From contig URQP01000002.1 of assembly GCA_900550025.1 (NCBI GenBank), positions 5,924-69,923 on the forward strand: DNA of 64,000 nt, in the 5' to 3' direction. The notes under the pieces are model-generated. The model ran no database searches. It was not told the origin of the DNA and worked only from the letters and a program-made list of their open reading frames with translations. Source of the stretch: an uncultured Porphyromonadaceae bacterium (GTDB lineage: Bacteria > Bacteroidota > Bacteroidia > Bacteroidales > Muribaculaceae). A program made the translations under genes and the position numbers. Below are positions 35,453 to 44,816 of the stretch, piece by piece (the stretch's first letter is position 1; the number at the start of each line of letters is the position of its first letter).

Positions 35453-35460
35453 TAACTTTG
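35453..35460 (+). promoter_or_regulatory. -7 box of the glycosyltransferase gene
   Basis: TAACTTTG matches TAnnTTTG, 16 nt before the ATG at 35477. A -33 TTTG is not clear. Confidence 0.45.
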
Positions 35461-35476
35461 CGACAAAATTAGCGAT

Positions 35477-36214
35477 ATGGAAGAACCGTTGTTCTCAATA
35501 ATAACAATAACATTCAACGCCGAAAAAGAACTGCCGCCTACGCTCGACAGCGTAAGCCGCCAGACATTCCACGGCTTCGAGTATATGATAATCGACGGCA
35601 AATCGAGCGACAACACCGTAAAAATCGCTCAAGGGAGCGGAATCCGCATGACAATGATATCAGAACCCGACAAGGGACTTTACGACGCCATGAACAAAGG
35701 CATGCGTAAGGCCAAAGGGAAATACCTGATATTCCTTAACGCCGGTGACGCTTTCCACTCGCCGGAGACATTGTCGGAGATTGCGACAACGGCCGAAGCT
35801 AACGGTTATCCCGACATCGTGTACGGCCAGACACAATTGGTCAACTCCTCGCGCGAGTTCGTTGGGATGCGCCATCTTTCCGCCCCCAAGCATCTTACAT
35901 TCAAAAGTTTCAGCCGTGGTATGCTCGTATGCCATCAGGCCTTCGTAGTGAAGCGCGAGATTGCCGGATCATACGACCTGCGCTACCGCTTCTCAGCCGA
36001 CTATGAATGGTGCCTGCGATGCCTGAAAAAAATGAAAAGCAGCGCATATACAGGTACAACCCTGATAGACTACCTGACGGACGGCCTGACGGAGAAAAAC
36101 CACAAAGCATCGCTGAAAGAACGCTACCGCATAATGTGCGACTATTACGGCACAGTCCCCACCATCATACGCCACATAGGATTCTTTTTCAGAAATCTGC
36201 GCAGGAAATTTTAG
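35477..36214 (+). CDS. family 2 glycosyltransferase
   Basis: A 245-residue GT-A glycosyltransferase. The opening FSIITITFNAEKELPPTLDS is a standard nucleotide-sugar strand, IDGKSSDNTV is the first aspartate region, and YLIFLNAGDAF carries a modified DxD-like site. It resembles the short WcaA/PGL-type enzymes that act on exopolysaccharide, lipid or protein glycans. The sugar and acceptor are unknown. No other glycan genes adjoin it except the exported alpha-amylase 61 nt downstream. Confidence 0.85.
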   Translation: MEEPLFSIITITFNAEKELPPTLDSVSRQTFHGFEYMIIDGKSSDNTVKIAQGSGIRMTMISEPDKGLYDAMNKGMRKAKGKYLIFLNAGDAFHSPETLSEIATTAEANGYPDIVYGQTQLVNSSREFVGMRHLSAPKHLTFKSFSRGMLVCHQAFVVKREIAGSYDLRYRFSADYEWCLRCLKKMKSSAYTGTTLIDYLTDGLTEKNHKASLKERYRIMCDYYGTVPTIIRHIGFFFRNLRRKF

Positions 36215-36275
36215 GGCATTACCGCGATTTGAATTATTTTTACGGCATAAACTTAAAACCAATAAAATCAATCGT

Positions 36276-37685
36276 ATGAAGTACTTATTTTATTCACTTA
36301 TCACTATTGTTGTAGTACTGCTTTGCGGAATCACCGTAAAAGCACAGAAAAACAAAGTCACAACAACCAACGACGCAACCATACTGCACGCTTGGTGCTG
36401 GTCGTTCAACACTATCCGCGAAAATATGAAAGACATTGCCGACGCAGGATACACCTACGTGCAGACATCGCCGGCCAACACTTGCTTCGTAGGCGAAAAC
36501 GGAGGGATGCAGATATTCGGCGACGGCAAATGGTACTACCACTACCAGCCCATAGCATGGCGGATAGGCAACTATCAGCTCGGCAACCGCGACGAGTTCA
36601 AGGCAATGTGCGACGAGGCAAAAAAATATGGAGTAAAGATATTGGTAGACGTGCTGCCTAACCACACGGCATTCGACACTACGGCCGTACTGCCCGAATT
36701 CATCGAGGCCGTAGGAGGGCGCGACAACCTCTACCACGCCAACGGATTTAACGAGATAAAAGACTACAATGACCGCTACCAGTGCACCACAGGAGCAATG
36801 GGAGGACTGCCGGACGTGAACACCGAGAACCCTGACTTCCAATATTATTTCATGACCTACATCAACGATTTGATAGCCTGCGGCGCAAGCGGATTCCGCT
36901 ACGACACGGCAAAACACATCGGCTTGCCTTCCGACCCGCTCGACGCCAAATCGAAGCAGAACGACTTTTGGGATGTGGCCATGGGACGCAAACCCATAAA
37001 AGGAATCACCCTTGCCAATAAAGACAATCTTTTCATCTACGGAGAAGTACTGCAAGACAAGAATGTGAAAGAAAAAGAATATGCCGAATATTTCGGCATG
37101 TGCGCAAGCAACTACGGGCACTCCATACGCCAAATAATAAGCAACCGCAAGACATCGGCAAAGCAAGTGAGCAATTGGGAGCATACAGTATCGCCCGAGA
37201 AACTCACCACGTGGGTAGAGTCGCACGACACATATTGCAACGCCAACGAATCGGCATCGCTCACCGACACGCAAATACGCTTGGGATGGGCGATAATAAC
37301 AGCACGGCAGAACGGCACTCCCCTGTTCTATTCACGCCCTGACGGAAGCACGCGCGACAACTATTGGGGTAACAACCGCATAGGGGCTAAAGGCAACGAC
37401 GAGTTCAAACACCCGGAAGTGGTAGCCGTCAACAAATTCCGCAAGGCAATGCACGGACAGCTTGAAAAGATAAAAGTATCGGCAGACGGAACAATCGTGG
37501 AAATCAACCGCGGCGATAAAGGAGCGGTAATCGTGAATCTCAGCCAAGAACCGGCACAGCTCTCGATGAAAACAACGCTTGCCGACGGAACATACAAAGA
37601 CCGTGTATACGGAAACACTTTCACCGTAGAAAAAGGAATAATAAAATCCTCGCTACGACCGGAAACATCCTACGTGATATATTAA
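36276..37685 (+). CDS. exported GH13 alpha-amylase
   Basis: A 469-residue glycoside hydrolase of family 13. Residues 1-23 are a signal peptide ending VKAQ. Conserved regions are DVLPNHTA (region I), GFRYDTAKHI with nucleophile D (region II), IYGEVL with the acid/base E (region III), and VESHDTYCN (region IV). All three catalytic acids are present. It hydrolyses alpha-1,4-glucans in the periplasm or outside the cell; no SusC/SusD genes adjoin it, so it is not part of a classic starch-utilisation locus here. Confidence 0.92.
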   Translation: MKYLFYSLITIVVVLLCGITVKAQKNKVTTTNDATILHAWCWSFNTIRENMKDIADAGYTYVQTSPANTCFVGENGGMQIFGDGKWYYHYQPIAWRIGNYQLGNRDEFKAMCDEAKKYGVKILVDVLPNHTAFDTTAVLPEFIEAVGGRDNLYHANGFNEIKDYNDRYQCTTGAMGGLPDVNTENPDFQYYFMTYINDLIACGASGFRYDTAKHIGLPSDPLDAKSKQNDFWDVAMGRKPIKGITLANKDNLFIYGEVLQDKNVKEKEYAEYFGMCASNYGHSIRQIISNRKTSAKQVSNWEHTVSPEKLTTWVESHDTYCNANESASLTDTQIRLGWAIITARQNGTPLFYSRPDGSTRDNYWGNNRIGAKGNDEFKHPEVVAVNKFRKAMHGQLEKIKVSADGTIVEINRGDKGAVIVNLSQEPAQLSMKTTLADGTYKDRVYGNTFTVEKGIIKSSLRPETSYVIY

Positions 37686-37692
37686 AGACACA

Positions 37693-37735
37693 ACAACAAG
37701 TAAGGGGCGGCAAATAACCGCCCCTTACTTGTTGT
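37693..37735. terminator. shared convergent terminator
   Basis: An 18-bp perfect stem, ACAACAAGTAAGGGGCGG (37693-37710) with its complement at 37718-37735 and a 7-nt loop, fills the gap between the amylase and nqrF stop codons. T tracts are weak on both sides, but the stem is very strong. Confidence 0.8.
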
Positions 37736-37750
37736 ATATACCAAAAGAAA

Positions 37751-39040
37751 CTATCCCCCGAAATTGTCGTAACGTATGCTTTCCTCATCCACGCCGAGGC
37801 TGTCGAGCATAGCCACAACCGCCTTGCTCATCGGACCCGGACCGCACATATAGTACTCAATATCCTCCGGAGCGTCGTGGAATTTCAAATAAGTTTCGTA
37901 CATCACCTGATGCACGAAACCAGCCTTGTATTCCACTCCTGCGGCATCGGCAGCAGGGTCAGGACGGTCGAGAGCCAAATGGAACGAGAAATTCGGGAAC
38001 TCCTTCTGAAGCTCCAAGAAATCGTTAAGATAGAACACCTCATTCAAAGCCCTTGCCCCATAGAAATACGACATCTTGCGGTCGGTTGTATGCAGAGTCT
38101 TGGTCATATGCATGATTTGCGAGCGCAACGGAGCCATACCGGCACCGCCACCTACCCATATCATCTCTTTCTTCGAATCGAAATTAGGATGGAAATCACC
38201 GTAAGGCCCGCTCATCATCACCTTGTCGCCCGGCTTCAACGTGAAAATGTACGACGAAGCTATGCCCGGCATAACGTCCTGAAAACCGACCTGAGGCTTA
38301 GGCTTGAAAGGCGGGGTGGCGATGCGCACCGTAAGCATTATGCGGTCGCCCTCGGCAGGATAATTGGCCATCGAATAAGCACGGATGGTCTCCTCTTCGT
38401 TCTTGCACTTCAAACCGAACAGACCGAACTTCTCCCACGCCGGAAGATATTCTTTACCAATAAGTTCCTTATCAATATCCTTGTCATAATCCATCGAATA
38501 TTCCGGAATTTTAATCTGCGCGTACGACCCCGGAACGAAATCCATATGCTCGCCCGGAGGCAATGCCACGATAAATTCCTTGATAAACGTAGCGACATTC
38601 TTATTGGAAATCACCTCGCATTCCCATTCCTTGACACCGAGTACCGATTCCGGCACAAGAATCTTCATATCGTTCTTTACCTTCACCTGACACCCCAAAT
38701 GCCAATCGTTGTTAAGCTCCTTGCGGGAGAAATGCACCTTCTCGGTAGGCAAAGCCTCGCTGCCACCCTCGACAATACGCACACGGCACTGTCCGCAACT
38801 GCCACCGCCACCGCATGCCGACGGAAGGAAAATCCTGTCATTGGCAAGCGTCGAAAGCAACGAGCCGCCGGTAGGCACCTCCACCGTCTCCTTATCGTTA
38901 ATGTTAATCTTGACATTGCCCGAAGGCACCAAATATTTCTTGGCCACAAGCAAAATCACCACCAGCAACAAGGCAAGCACAAAGAAAAGCAATGTACCCA
39001 CCGCTATCGTAAGATTGTTGGCTGTCATTAATATCTCCAT
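37751..39040 (-). CDS. nqrF: Na+-NQR subunit F
   Basis: NqrF is the NADH-oxidising subunit of the sodium-pumping NADH:quinone reductase. The 429 residues start with one membrane helix (about 10-33). A 2Fe-2S domain follows with CGGGGSCGQCRV and a distal cysteine in LGCQVKV, then an FAD domain (RAYSMANYPAE) and an NADH domain ending DNFGG. Electrons pass from NADH through FAD and the cluster to the other subunits. It is the last gene of nqrABCDEF; the start ATG is 12 nt after nqrE. Confidence 0.97.
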   Translation of the reverse strand: MEILMTANNLTIAVGTLLFFVLALLLVVILLVAKKYLVPSGNVKININDKETVEVPTGGSLLSTLANDRIFLPSACGGGGSCGQCRVRIVEGGSEALPTEKVHFSRKELNNDWHLGCQVKVKNDMKILVPESVLGVKEWECEVISNKNVATFIKEFIVALPPGEHMDFVPGSYAQIKIPEYSMDYDKDIDKELIGKEYLPAWEKFGLFGLKCKNEEETIRAYSMANYPAEGDRIMLTVRIATPPFKPKPQVGFQDVMPGIASSYIFTLKPGDKVMMSGPYGDFHPNFDSKKEMIWVGGGAGMAPLRSQIMHMTKTLHTTDRKMSYFYGARALNEVFYLNDFLELQKEFPNFSFHLALDRPDPAADAAGVEYKAGFVHQVMYETYLKFHDAPEDIEYYMCGPGPMSKAVVAMLDSLGVDEESIRYDNFGG

Positions 39041-39052
39041 AAACTTCCGCTC

Positions 39053-39667
39053 CTAAATTTTAATACCGAGAAAACTCATAAACGCAATTCCCATCAATCC
39101 GGTTATGATAAAAGTAATACCAATCCCGCGCAAAGGCTTAGGCACATTGGAATACGACAGACGTTCCCTGATTGCCGCAAGGCAGACAATGGCAAGCAAC
39201 CATCCGAGACCGGAACCCGCGCCATAGATAGTGGCTGTGGCCACCGAACCTAAATCGCGCTGCTGCATAAACAGCGAGCAACCGAGGATGGCACAGTTGA
39301 CAGCAATCAACGGCAAAAATATTCCCAACGAGGCATAAAGGCTCGGCGAGAACTTCTCGACAGCCATCTCCACCAATTGCGTAGCCGAGGCTATGACGGC
39401 AATGAACAGAATCAGGCTCAAGAAGCTCAAATCGACAGAAGCCAATTCCGGACTAATCCACGCCAACGCTCCCGGACGGAGAAAATACATTTCCAACACA
39501 TAGTCGATAGGCAAAGTGATTACCAACATGAATGTCACGGCAATGCCCAGACCGAAAGCGGTCTTCACATTTTTCGACACAGCAAGATATGAGCACATTC
39601 CGAGGAAATATGCAAATATCATATTGTCGATGAATATCGAACGTACAAATAAATTCAGATTTTCCAT
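39053..39667 (-). CDS. nqrE: Na+-NQR subunit E
   Basis: A 204-residue integral membrane subunit with about six helices, homologous to NqrD and RnfA. The family opening IDNMIFAYFLGMCSYLAVSKN is present, and VNCAILGCSLFMQQRDL carries the conserved cysteine that, with one in NqrD, holds an intramembrane iron centre in the known structures. It lies 17 nt downstream of nqrD. Confidence 0.97.
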   Translation of the reverse strand: MENLNLFVRSIFIDNMIFAYFLGMCSYLAVSKNVKTAFGLGIAVTFMLVITLPIDYVLEMYFLRPGALAWISPELASVDLSFLSLILFIAVIASATQLVEMAVEKFSPSLYASLGIFLPLIAVNCAILGCSLFMQQRDLGSVATATIYGAGSGLGWLLAIVCLAAIRERLSYSNVPKPLRGIGITFIITGLMGIAFMSFLGIKI

Positions 39668-39684
39668 AACTCCTACGTGTGTTA

Positions 39685-40311
39685 TCAGTTAGCCTCCTGT
39701 AAATCCTTATTGTGGGCACGGTGAGCCCAGATGATGCAAGCCACCGTAATCAATGCCATCGGCGGAAGAATCATCAGGCCGTTGTTCTCATATCCGGCAT
39801 TATAAAGCCACTGCGGCACTACCTGACAGCCAAGCAATGTGCCCGACCCGAGCAATTCCCTGATTGTAGCCACGATTACAAGGATTATTCCATATCCAAG
39901 GCCGTTGCCGATTCCGTCGAGGAACGACGGCCACGGCTTGTTGGCAAGGGCGAAAGCCTCCAGACGGCCCATCAGTATACAGTTGGTTATAATCAACCCG
40001 ACAAACACGGAAAGCTGCTTGCTCACCTCATAGTTGTAAGCTTTCAGCACCTGATCGACTATAATGACCAACGCCGCCACTACCACAAGCTGCACTATGA
40101 TTCGGATGCTGTTTGGAATAGTGTTGCGCATAAACGATATGATAACATTTGAAAACGCCGTGACAGCCGTAACCGAAATGCCCATCACTATGGCAGGCTC
40201 AAGCTTCGCCGTAACGGCAAGCGAAGAACATATTCCCAGAATCTGCACAAGCACGGGGTTGTCCTTCGACAGCGGATTGAACAATACAGCCTTATTTTTC
40301 TTACTAAGCAT
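39685..40311 (-). CDS. nqrD: Na+-NQR subunit D
   Basis: A 208-residue membrane subunit with about six helices. LVQILGICSSLAVTAKLEPA and the internal ITNCILMGRLEAFALANKP are family marks, and both cysteines match those around the NqrD/E iron centre. It begins 8 nt downstream of nqrC. Confidence 0.97.
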   Translation of the reverse strand: MLSKKNKAVLFNPLSKDNPVLVQILGICSSLAVTAKLEPAIVMGISVTAVTAFSNVIISFMRNTIPNSIRIIVQLVVVAALVIIVDQVLKAYNYEVSKQLSVFVGLIITNCILMGRLEAFALANKPWPSFLDGIGNGLGYGIILVIVATIRELLGSGTLLGCQVVPQWLYNAGYENNGLMILPPMALITVACIIWAHRAHNKDLQEAN

Positions 40312-40319
40312 ATATCATA

Positions 40320-41027
40320 CTATTTTTTATTGTTCTGCAAATCACTAAAAAAAGCCGAATAGCACGACAAGCATGAAAACAGCATCGACTGGACGCCCTT
40401 GCTGGTAATCGTACCCCCGGAAATGGCATCTACATAATCCTCTCCATTGGCCGACTTCTGCCCTTTCTTCAATACGGCTACCGACTTGAAACTGCCGTCC
40501 TTGAACAGCTGCTTGCCTTTAAATTGTCCGGCAAAACCCTCAGTGGCAATCTCCGCTCCCAATCCCGGCGTCTCGCCCTGATGCGAGAAATACGCGCCAT
40601 AGACCGTGCAACCGTCATCGTCGACAGAGACATAGCCCCAAATCGGTCCCCAAAGGCCTGTACCATAAACCGGCAATATATATTTTGTAGAATTGTCGAT
40701 ATTGCATACAAATACCGGCAACTGGCGTTCTGACGGCTCTTTTTTCACCTCGTTAGCGACATTCACATCAAAGGCCTTGCCTTCCTGCCGCTCACCTTTG
40801 CTGTTAATCACGTATTCATCAACAACATACTTCCCATACAGCTCTATCGCATTCGTCTCGTCAGAAACGACACGAATAGAACTAAGCATCTGCTGCATCT
40901 TGTCAATCCGTATATTGTCGTTCTGCTTAGGCTTAAGCGTCAAAGAAACCCAAGCCAACGCCGCACCGACAACACACACTATGACAGCAGTGTAAACGAT
41001 TGTATATAAATTACCTTGCCTGTTCAT
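40320..41027 (-). CDS. nqrC: Na+-NQR subunit C
   Basis: A 235-residue subunit with one N-terminal membrane helix (about 8-30) and a periplasmic FMN-binding domain. The covalent FMN attachment site is the threonine in ISGGTITSKGV, near residue 210. Most NqrC proteins read SGAT; here it is SGGT, but the acceptor threonine is intact. The end of nqrB overlaps its start by 17 nt. Confidence 0.96.
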   Translation of the reverse strand: MNRQGNLYTIVYTAVIVCVVGAALAWVSLTLKPKQNDNIRIDKMQQMLSSIRVVSDETNAIELYGKYVVDEYVINSKGERQEGKAFDVNVANEVKKEPSERQLPVFVCNIDNSTKYILPVYGTGLWGPIWGYVSVDDDGCTVYGAYFSHQGETPGLGAEIATEGFAGQFKGKQLFKDGSFKSVAVLKKGQKSANGEDYVDAISGGTITSKGVQSMLFSCLSCYSAFFSDLQNNKK

Positions 41028-42240
41028 TTTTCATCACTTGTTTAGCACGGCGCATCCTGCGGCGCACGTTGGATTCAACAACACAATAATCTATAAGCGG
41101 GGCAAAGGCATTCATCAGCAGCACGGCCAACATCGCCCCCTCCGGATAACCGGTGTTATAAATTCTTATAAGCATAGCCATCACACCTACAAGAAAACCG
41201 TAAATATAGCGGCCGGTATTGGTATGGGCGGCAGTCACCGGGTCGGTGGCCATAAACACCGCCGCAAACGCAAACCCTCCGAGACAAAGATGCTCTACCG
41301 GGCTTATAAGCGAGCCCGGATAAGTCGCGCCCGGGAACATATTGGCTATCCAGCACATAACGAAACCTCCGGCAAACACCGAAAGAATTATACGCCAATT
41401 AGCGACACCTGTAAACAAAAGCACCGCTGCCCCTATCAGTATGAACAATGTGGATGTCTCCCCAATCGAGCCGGGAATGAGCCCCAAAAACTCCTGCCAC
41501 AGCGTGACCGGCTCTCCGGTTATTCCAGTCAACTGCAAATCACCGCCGACATGCGTGGCAATCTGTCCGAGCGGAGTAGCACCTGAATAAGCATTGACAA
41601 CCGAGCCTTCACCAAGCCCGAATATAGGAGAAGAAGCCACAAACACATTGTCGCCCGACATTTTTGACGGATAAGCAAAAAACAGGAATGCGCGCGTCAT
41701 CAAAGCCACATTGAAAATGTTCATTCCTGTGCCGCCGAACACTTCCTTTACGAAAATCACCGAAAAAGCCGTAGCTACGGCAATCATCCATACAGGAGTC
41801 TCTACCGGACAAATCATCGGAATCAGTATTCCCGACACAAGAAAACCTTCCTGAATCTCATGCTTGCGAATCTGCGCCGAAGCGAACTCTATGCCCAAGC
41901 CAACGACGTATGCCGTGACTATCTTCGGCAATACGGCCAGAAATCCATAGAAAAACGACTCCCAAAACGGTGGATTAGCAAAGCCCACCGACAAATACCG
42001 CTGATAACCGACATTGTACATACCGAACAGTAGTGCGGGAATGAGTGCAATGACAACGATTATCATCGTACGCTTAGAATCGTTGCTGTCGTGGATATGC
42101 ACGCCCGAGCGGGATGTGGAATCCGGAGTGAACAGGAACGATTCAAAACCGTCATATACCGACTTGAAAGAATGCAACTTTCCGTCGGGCATAAAATTCG
42201 GCTTTATCCTTTCCAGATATTTCTTAACAAACTGTTTCAC
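41011..42240 (-). CDS. nqrB: Na+-NQR subunit B
   Basis: A 409-residue membrane subunit with about ten helices. It carries the covalently bound FMN at the threonine of YSGATPLGQ, near residue 225, and binds riboflavin and quinone in the known structures. The N-terminal FTPDSTSRSGVHIHDSNDSK block is typical. The start codon is GTG at 42240; no other start precedes the conserved region. It lies 11 nt after nqrA and overlaps nqrC by 17 nt. Confidence 0.96.
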   Translation of the reverse strand: MKQFVKKYLERIKPNFMPDGKLHSFKSVYDGFESFLFTPDSTSRSGVHIHDSNDSKRTMIIVVIALIPALLFGMYNVGYQRYLSVGFANPPFWESFFYGFLAVLPKIVTAYVVGLGIEFASAQIRKHEIQEGFLVSGILIPMICPVETPVWMIAVATAFSVIFVKEVFGGTGMNIFNVALMTRAFLFFAYPSKMSGDNVFVASSPIFGLGEGSVVNAYSGATPLGQIATHVGGDLQLTGITGEPVTLWQEFLGLIPGSIGETSTLFILIGAAVLLFTGVANWRIILSVFAGGFVMCWIANMFPGATYPGSLISPVEHLCLGGFAFAAVFMATDPVTAAHTNTGRYIYGFLVGVMAMLIRIYNTGYPEGAMLAVLLMNAFAPLIDYCVVESNVRRRMRRAKQVMKNEQAR

Positions 42241-42251
42241 CGTGAATATTT

Positions 42252-43592
42252 TTAATTCATTTCTTTCCTTAAATAATCAAGCCCCTCACGCACTATTTTC
42301 TGAAGCTCCAGCTTCGACGTGTCGATGAACTCGCACAACGCGAAATCCTCCGGCGCGACCTCATATATGCCGAGCTGCTCCATCTTGTCGATGTCCTTTG
42401 CCAATATGGCTTTTATCAGATATTCCGAATATATGTCCATCGGAAGCACCTTGTCGTATTCTCCGGCCATTATTATTGACCGTTCCGAACCGTTGATTTT
42501 AGCGTCGAAATGGTACTTTTTAGCCTTCCCCTCAAGCCAAGAAAAGAAGCAATGGCTGAAGCTGTATTTCTTTGGACTCAAAGAAGCCCATCCCATAAAT
42601 TCCGACTCATGCGAATTTTCAGGAATCACGGTCACCTGCCTGAACGGGAAATGCAAATATCCGTCGATATTTTCCTTCACTCCGGTAAGCACATTGCCCG
42701 ATATTATGCGGCACTTCTCCGACGGCAGCGTAAGATTATCCTCAAGCAAGGCTTCCAAAGGCATACCCGCCACCGCGTTAAACGACACCGGAGACTTGAC
42801 ACACTCCCCTGTCACCGCCGTGACGCACGAGAAATCGACAAATCCTTTCGTGAACAAATGCCCTATCCTGACCACCGTATCGGCATCGAGCGTCCAGACC
42901 ACCTCGCCCTTATTTACAGGCTTTATATTGGCAATCTGCACACCGGCATTCCCGGCGGGATGCGGTCCCTTGACAATAAAAGTCTCCGAATATGGCGTTT
43001 CCACAACCGAATCTTCCCTGCAACACACATACACCTTTCCCTGAGTCAGCTTAGCAAGAATAGCGACACCTTTTTCAAAGAAAGGAGCATTATTATTTAA
43101 TAAGGTATAAGGCGAAGCAAGCGGCGCGCTGTCGAACGCCGTAATAAAGACATCACGCGGCACTGCATCCGTATCCGGAACAATGTCATAAGGACGCTGG
43201 CGCATATATGCCCACAAGCCCGAGCGTTGCAACGTGCGCCTTACAGCATCAGTATCGCCAGCATCTACATCAAGCATAAAATGCCCGCCGGAACCGTCGG
43301 CCTCGATTTCCACCCGCAAGATTTTTCTGCGCTCGCCACGCACCACCTTCGCCACCGTACCAGCCACGGGAGAAACGATAGCGACATTCTCATTATTCTT
43401 ATCGTATAACACCATTTCTCCGGCACGGACAACCTCTCCCTCTTTTTTTGCAAGCTTAGGCACTATACCATAATAATCATCCGGAAAGACAGCATAACGC
43501 CCCGCGGCGAGTAGCGTTCCGGGAATGCCGTCCGGCACTTCCCCGATAAGACGCAAATCAAGGCCCTTCCTTATTTTGACAACATTCGTCAT
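42252..43592 (-). CDS. nqrA: Na+-NQR subunit A
   Basis: A 446-residue peripheral subunit on the cytoplasmic side, tied to ubiquinone or menaquinone binding. It opens with the family signature VVKIRKGLDLRL and includes HFPFRQVTVIPENSHESEFMG-type sequence in its second half. It is the first gene of the operon. The ATG at 43592 is used because it matches the known N-terminus; an in-frame ATG lies eight codons upstream. A candidate -7 box is at 43631-43638. Confidence 0.95.
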   Translation of the reverse strand: MTNVVKIRKGLDLRLIGEVPDGIPGTLLAAGRYAVFPDDYYGIVPKLAKKEGEVVRAGEMVLYDKNNENVAIVSPVAGTVAKVVRGERRKILRVEIEADGSGGHFMLDVDAGDTDAVRRTLQRSGLWAYMRQRPYDIVPDTDAVPRDVFITAFDSAPLASPYTLLNNNAPFFEKGVAILAKLTQGKVYVCCREDSVVETPYSETFIVKGPHPAGNAGVQIANIKPVNKGEVVWTLDADTVVRIGHLFTKGFVDFSCVTAVTGECVKSPVSFNAVAGMPLEALLEDNLTLPSEKCRIISGNVLTGVKENIDGYLHFPFRQVTVIPENSHESEFMGWASLSPKKYSFSHCFFSWLEGKAKKYHFDAKINGSERSIIMAGEYDKVLPMDIYSEYLIKAILAKDIDKMEQLGIYEVAPEDFALCEFIDTSKLELQKIVREGLDYLRKEMN

Positions 43593-43630
43593 AGTATGGC
43601 TATGTTTAAAATCCATTTATAAAACACCCC

Positions 43631-43638
43631 CAAAATTA
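43631..43638 (-). promoter_or_regulatory. -7 box of the nqr operon
   Basis: The minus strand reads TAATTTTG, matching TAnnTTTG, 38 nt upstream of the chosen nqrA ATG. No -33 TTTG is evident at the usual distance. It sits in the divergent 364-nt gap with exbB. Confidence 0.45.
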
Positions 43639-43751
43639 CTATAAATTTATGTTATACGACAGCTTTTCAGAACAAAGTTTCCGCCATTGGTTAAAATTCA
43701 TCTGCAAAGCTATAAAAAAGGTGATAAAACAGTAAAAAAGATATAACGTGT

Positions 43752-43783
43752 TTTGGATATGTAAAATTAATATGATATTTTTG
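43752..43783 (+). promoter_or_regulatory. promoter of the exbB-tonB operon
   Basis: TTTG (43752-43755), 20 nt and TATTTTTG (43776-43783) match the Bacteroidales consensus fully. It leaves an unusually long, AT-rich leader of about 165 nt before the exbB ATG at 43957; I see no clear riboswitch or hairpin in that leader. Confidence 0.8.
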
Positions 43784-43956
43784 CCCTACATTTTATAGGA
43801 AGATTTCTTCTACAGTAGTAGTTGCGTAAAATGTTGTTGCCGCGTCCAACCACATTCAAGCACAAATAATAGAAGCAAACCCGCATATAATGGAACGATA
43901 AATTATTAACTAATAACTAACTATTTTTTTAATAACAAAATTTTCAAAATTTAATT

Positions 43957-44790
43957 ATGGAAGCTCAAAAGCCTAACACTCCACAAAAACCTGTGGCAGC
44001 AAAGTCGAAAACTGAAGCTACGCACAAAGTGCGCGGTATTAAGAACGCCTTCTTGGTGATCTTATGCTGTTTTGTAATTGCAGTATTGCTGTTCATTTTC
44101 TGGTTCGGTGACGCATCTCACTTTGAAAACGGACACCCGATTGACCTCGTAGGTACAATCTACAAAGGCGGTGTAATCGTGCCTATCATCCAAACATTGC
44201 TCTTGACCGTTATCGTACTCTCCGTAGAGCGCAGCATCGCAATGCACAGCGCAAAGGGTACTGGCAGCATCAGCAAATTCGTTGCCAACGTGAAAGTCGC
44301 TCTTCAGAAGAACGACATCGAAGGCGCACAGAAACTCTGCGCAAAGCAGAAAGGCAGCGTTGCAGCCGTTGTTTCAGCAGCATTGGTTAAATACAAAGAA
44401 ATGGACCAGAACACAGTTTTGACTAAAGAGCAGAAACTTACTTCTCTCCAGCAGTCAATCGAAGAGGCTACGGCGTTGGAAATGCCTTCATTGCAACAGA
44501 ACCTGCCGATTGTCGCTACAATGACCACTCTTGGTACACTTGTCGGACTTCTCGGTACTGTGATTGGTATGATCCGTTCATTCCAGGCATTGTCCGCATC
44601 AGGTGCTCCTGACTCGACAGAACTTTCTGCCGGTATTTCCGAGGCACTTGTCAACACAGCATTCGGTATCTGTACTGGTGCATTCGCTGTAATTTCTTAC
44701 AACTTCTTCACTAACAAGATTGATAACCTTACTTACGCAATCGACGAAATCGGTTTCTCAATCGTACAAACATTCTCTGCAACTCACTAA
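43957..44790 (+). CDS. exbB: ExbB/TolQ/MotA-type proton channel protein
   Basis: ExbB forms the pentameric proton channel that, with ExbD, energises TonB. The 277-residue protein has three main membrane helices, around residues 30-50, about 70-90 and 175-245. The conserved ATMTTLGTLVGLLGTVIGMI block and the NTAFGICTGAFAVISYNFF segment are visible. The extended N-terminus is basic. It heads a four-gene operon with two ExbD-like genes and tonB. Confidence 0.94.
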   Translation: MEAQKPNTPQKPVAAKSKTEATHKVRGIKNAFLVILCCFVIAVLLFIFWFGDASHFENGHPIDLVGTIYKGGVIVPIIQTLLLTVIVLSVERSIAMHSAKGTGSISKFVANVKVALQKNDIEGAQKLCAKQKGSVAAVVSAALVKYKEMDQNTVLTKEQKLTSLQQSIEEATALEMPSLQQNLPIVATMTTLGTLVGLLGTVIGMIRSFQALSASGAPDSTELSAGISEALVNTAFGICTGAFAVISYNFFTNKIDNLTYAIDEIGFSIVQTFSATH

Positions 44791-44816
44791 TTCTGTAACA
44801 AGGTAAATTTAATAAT

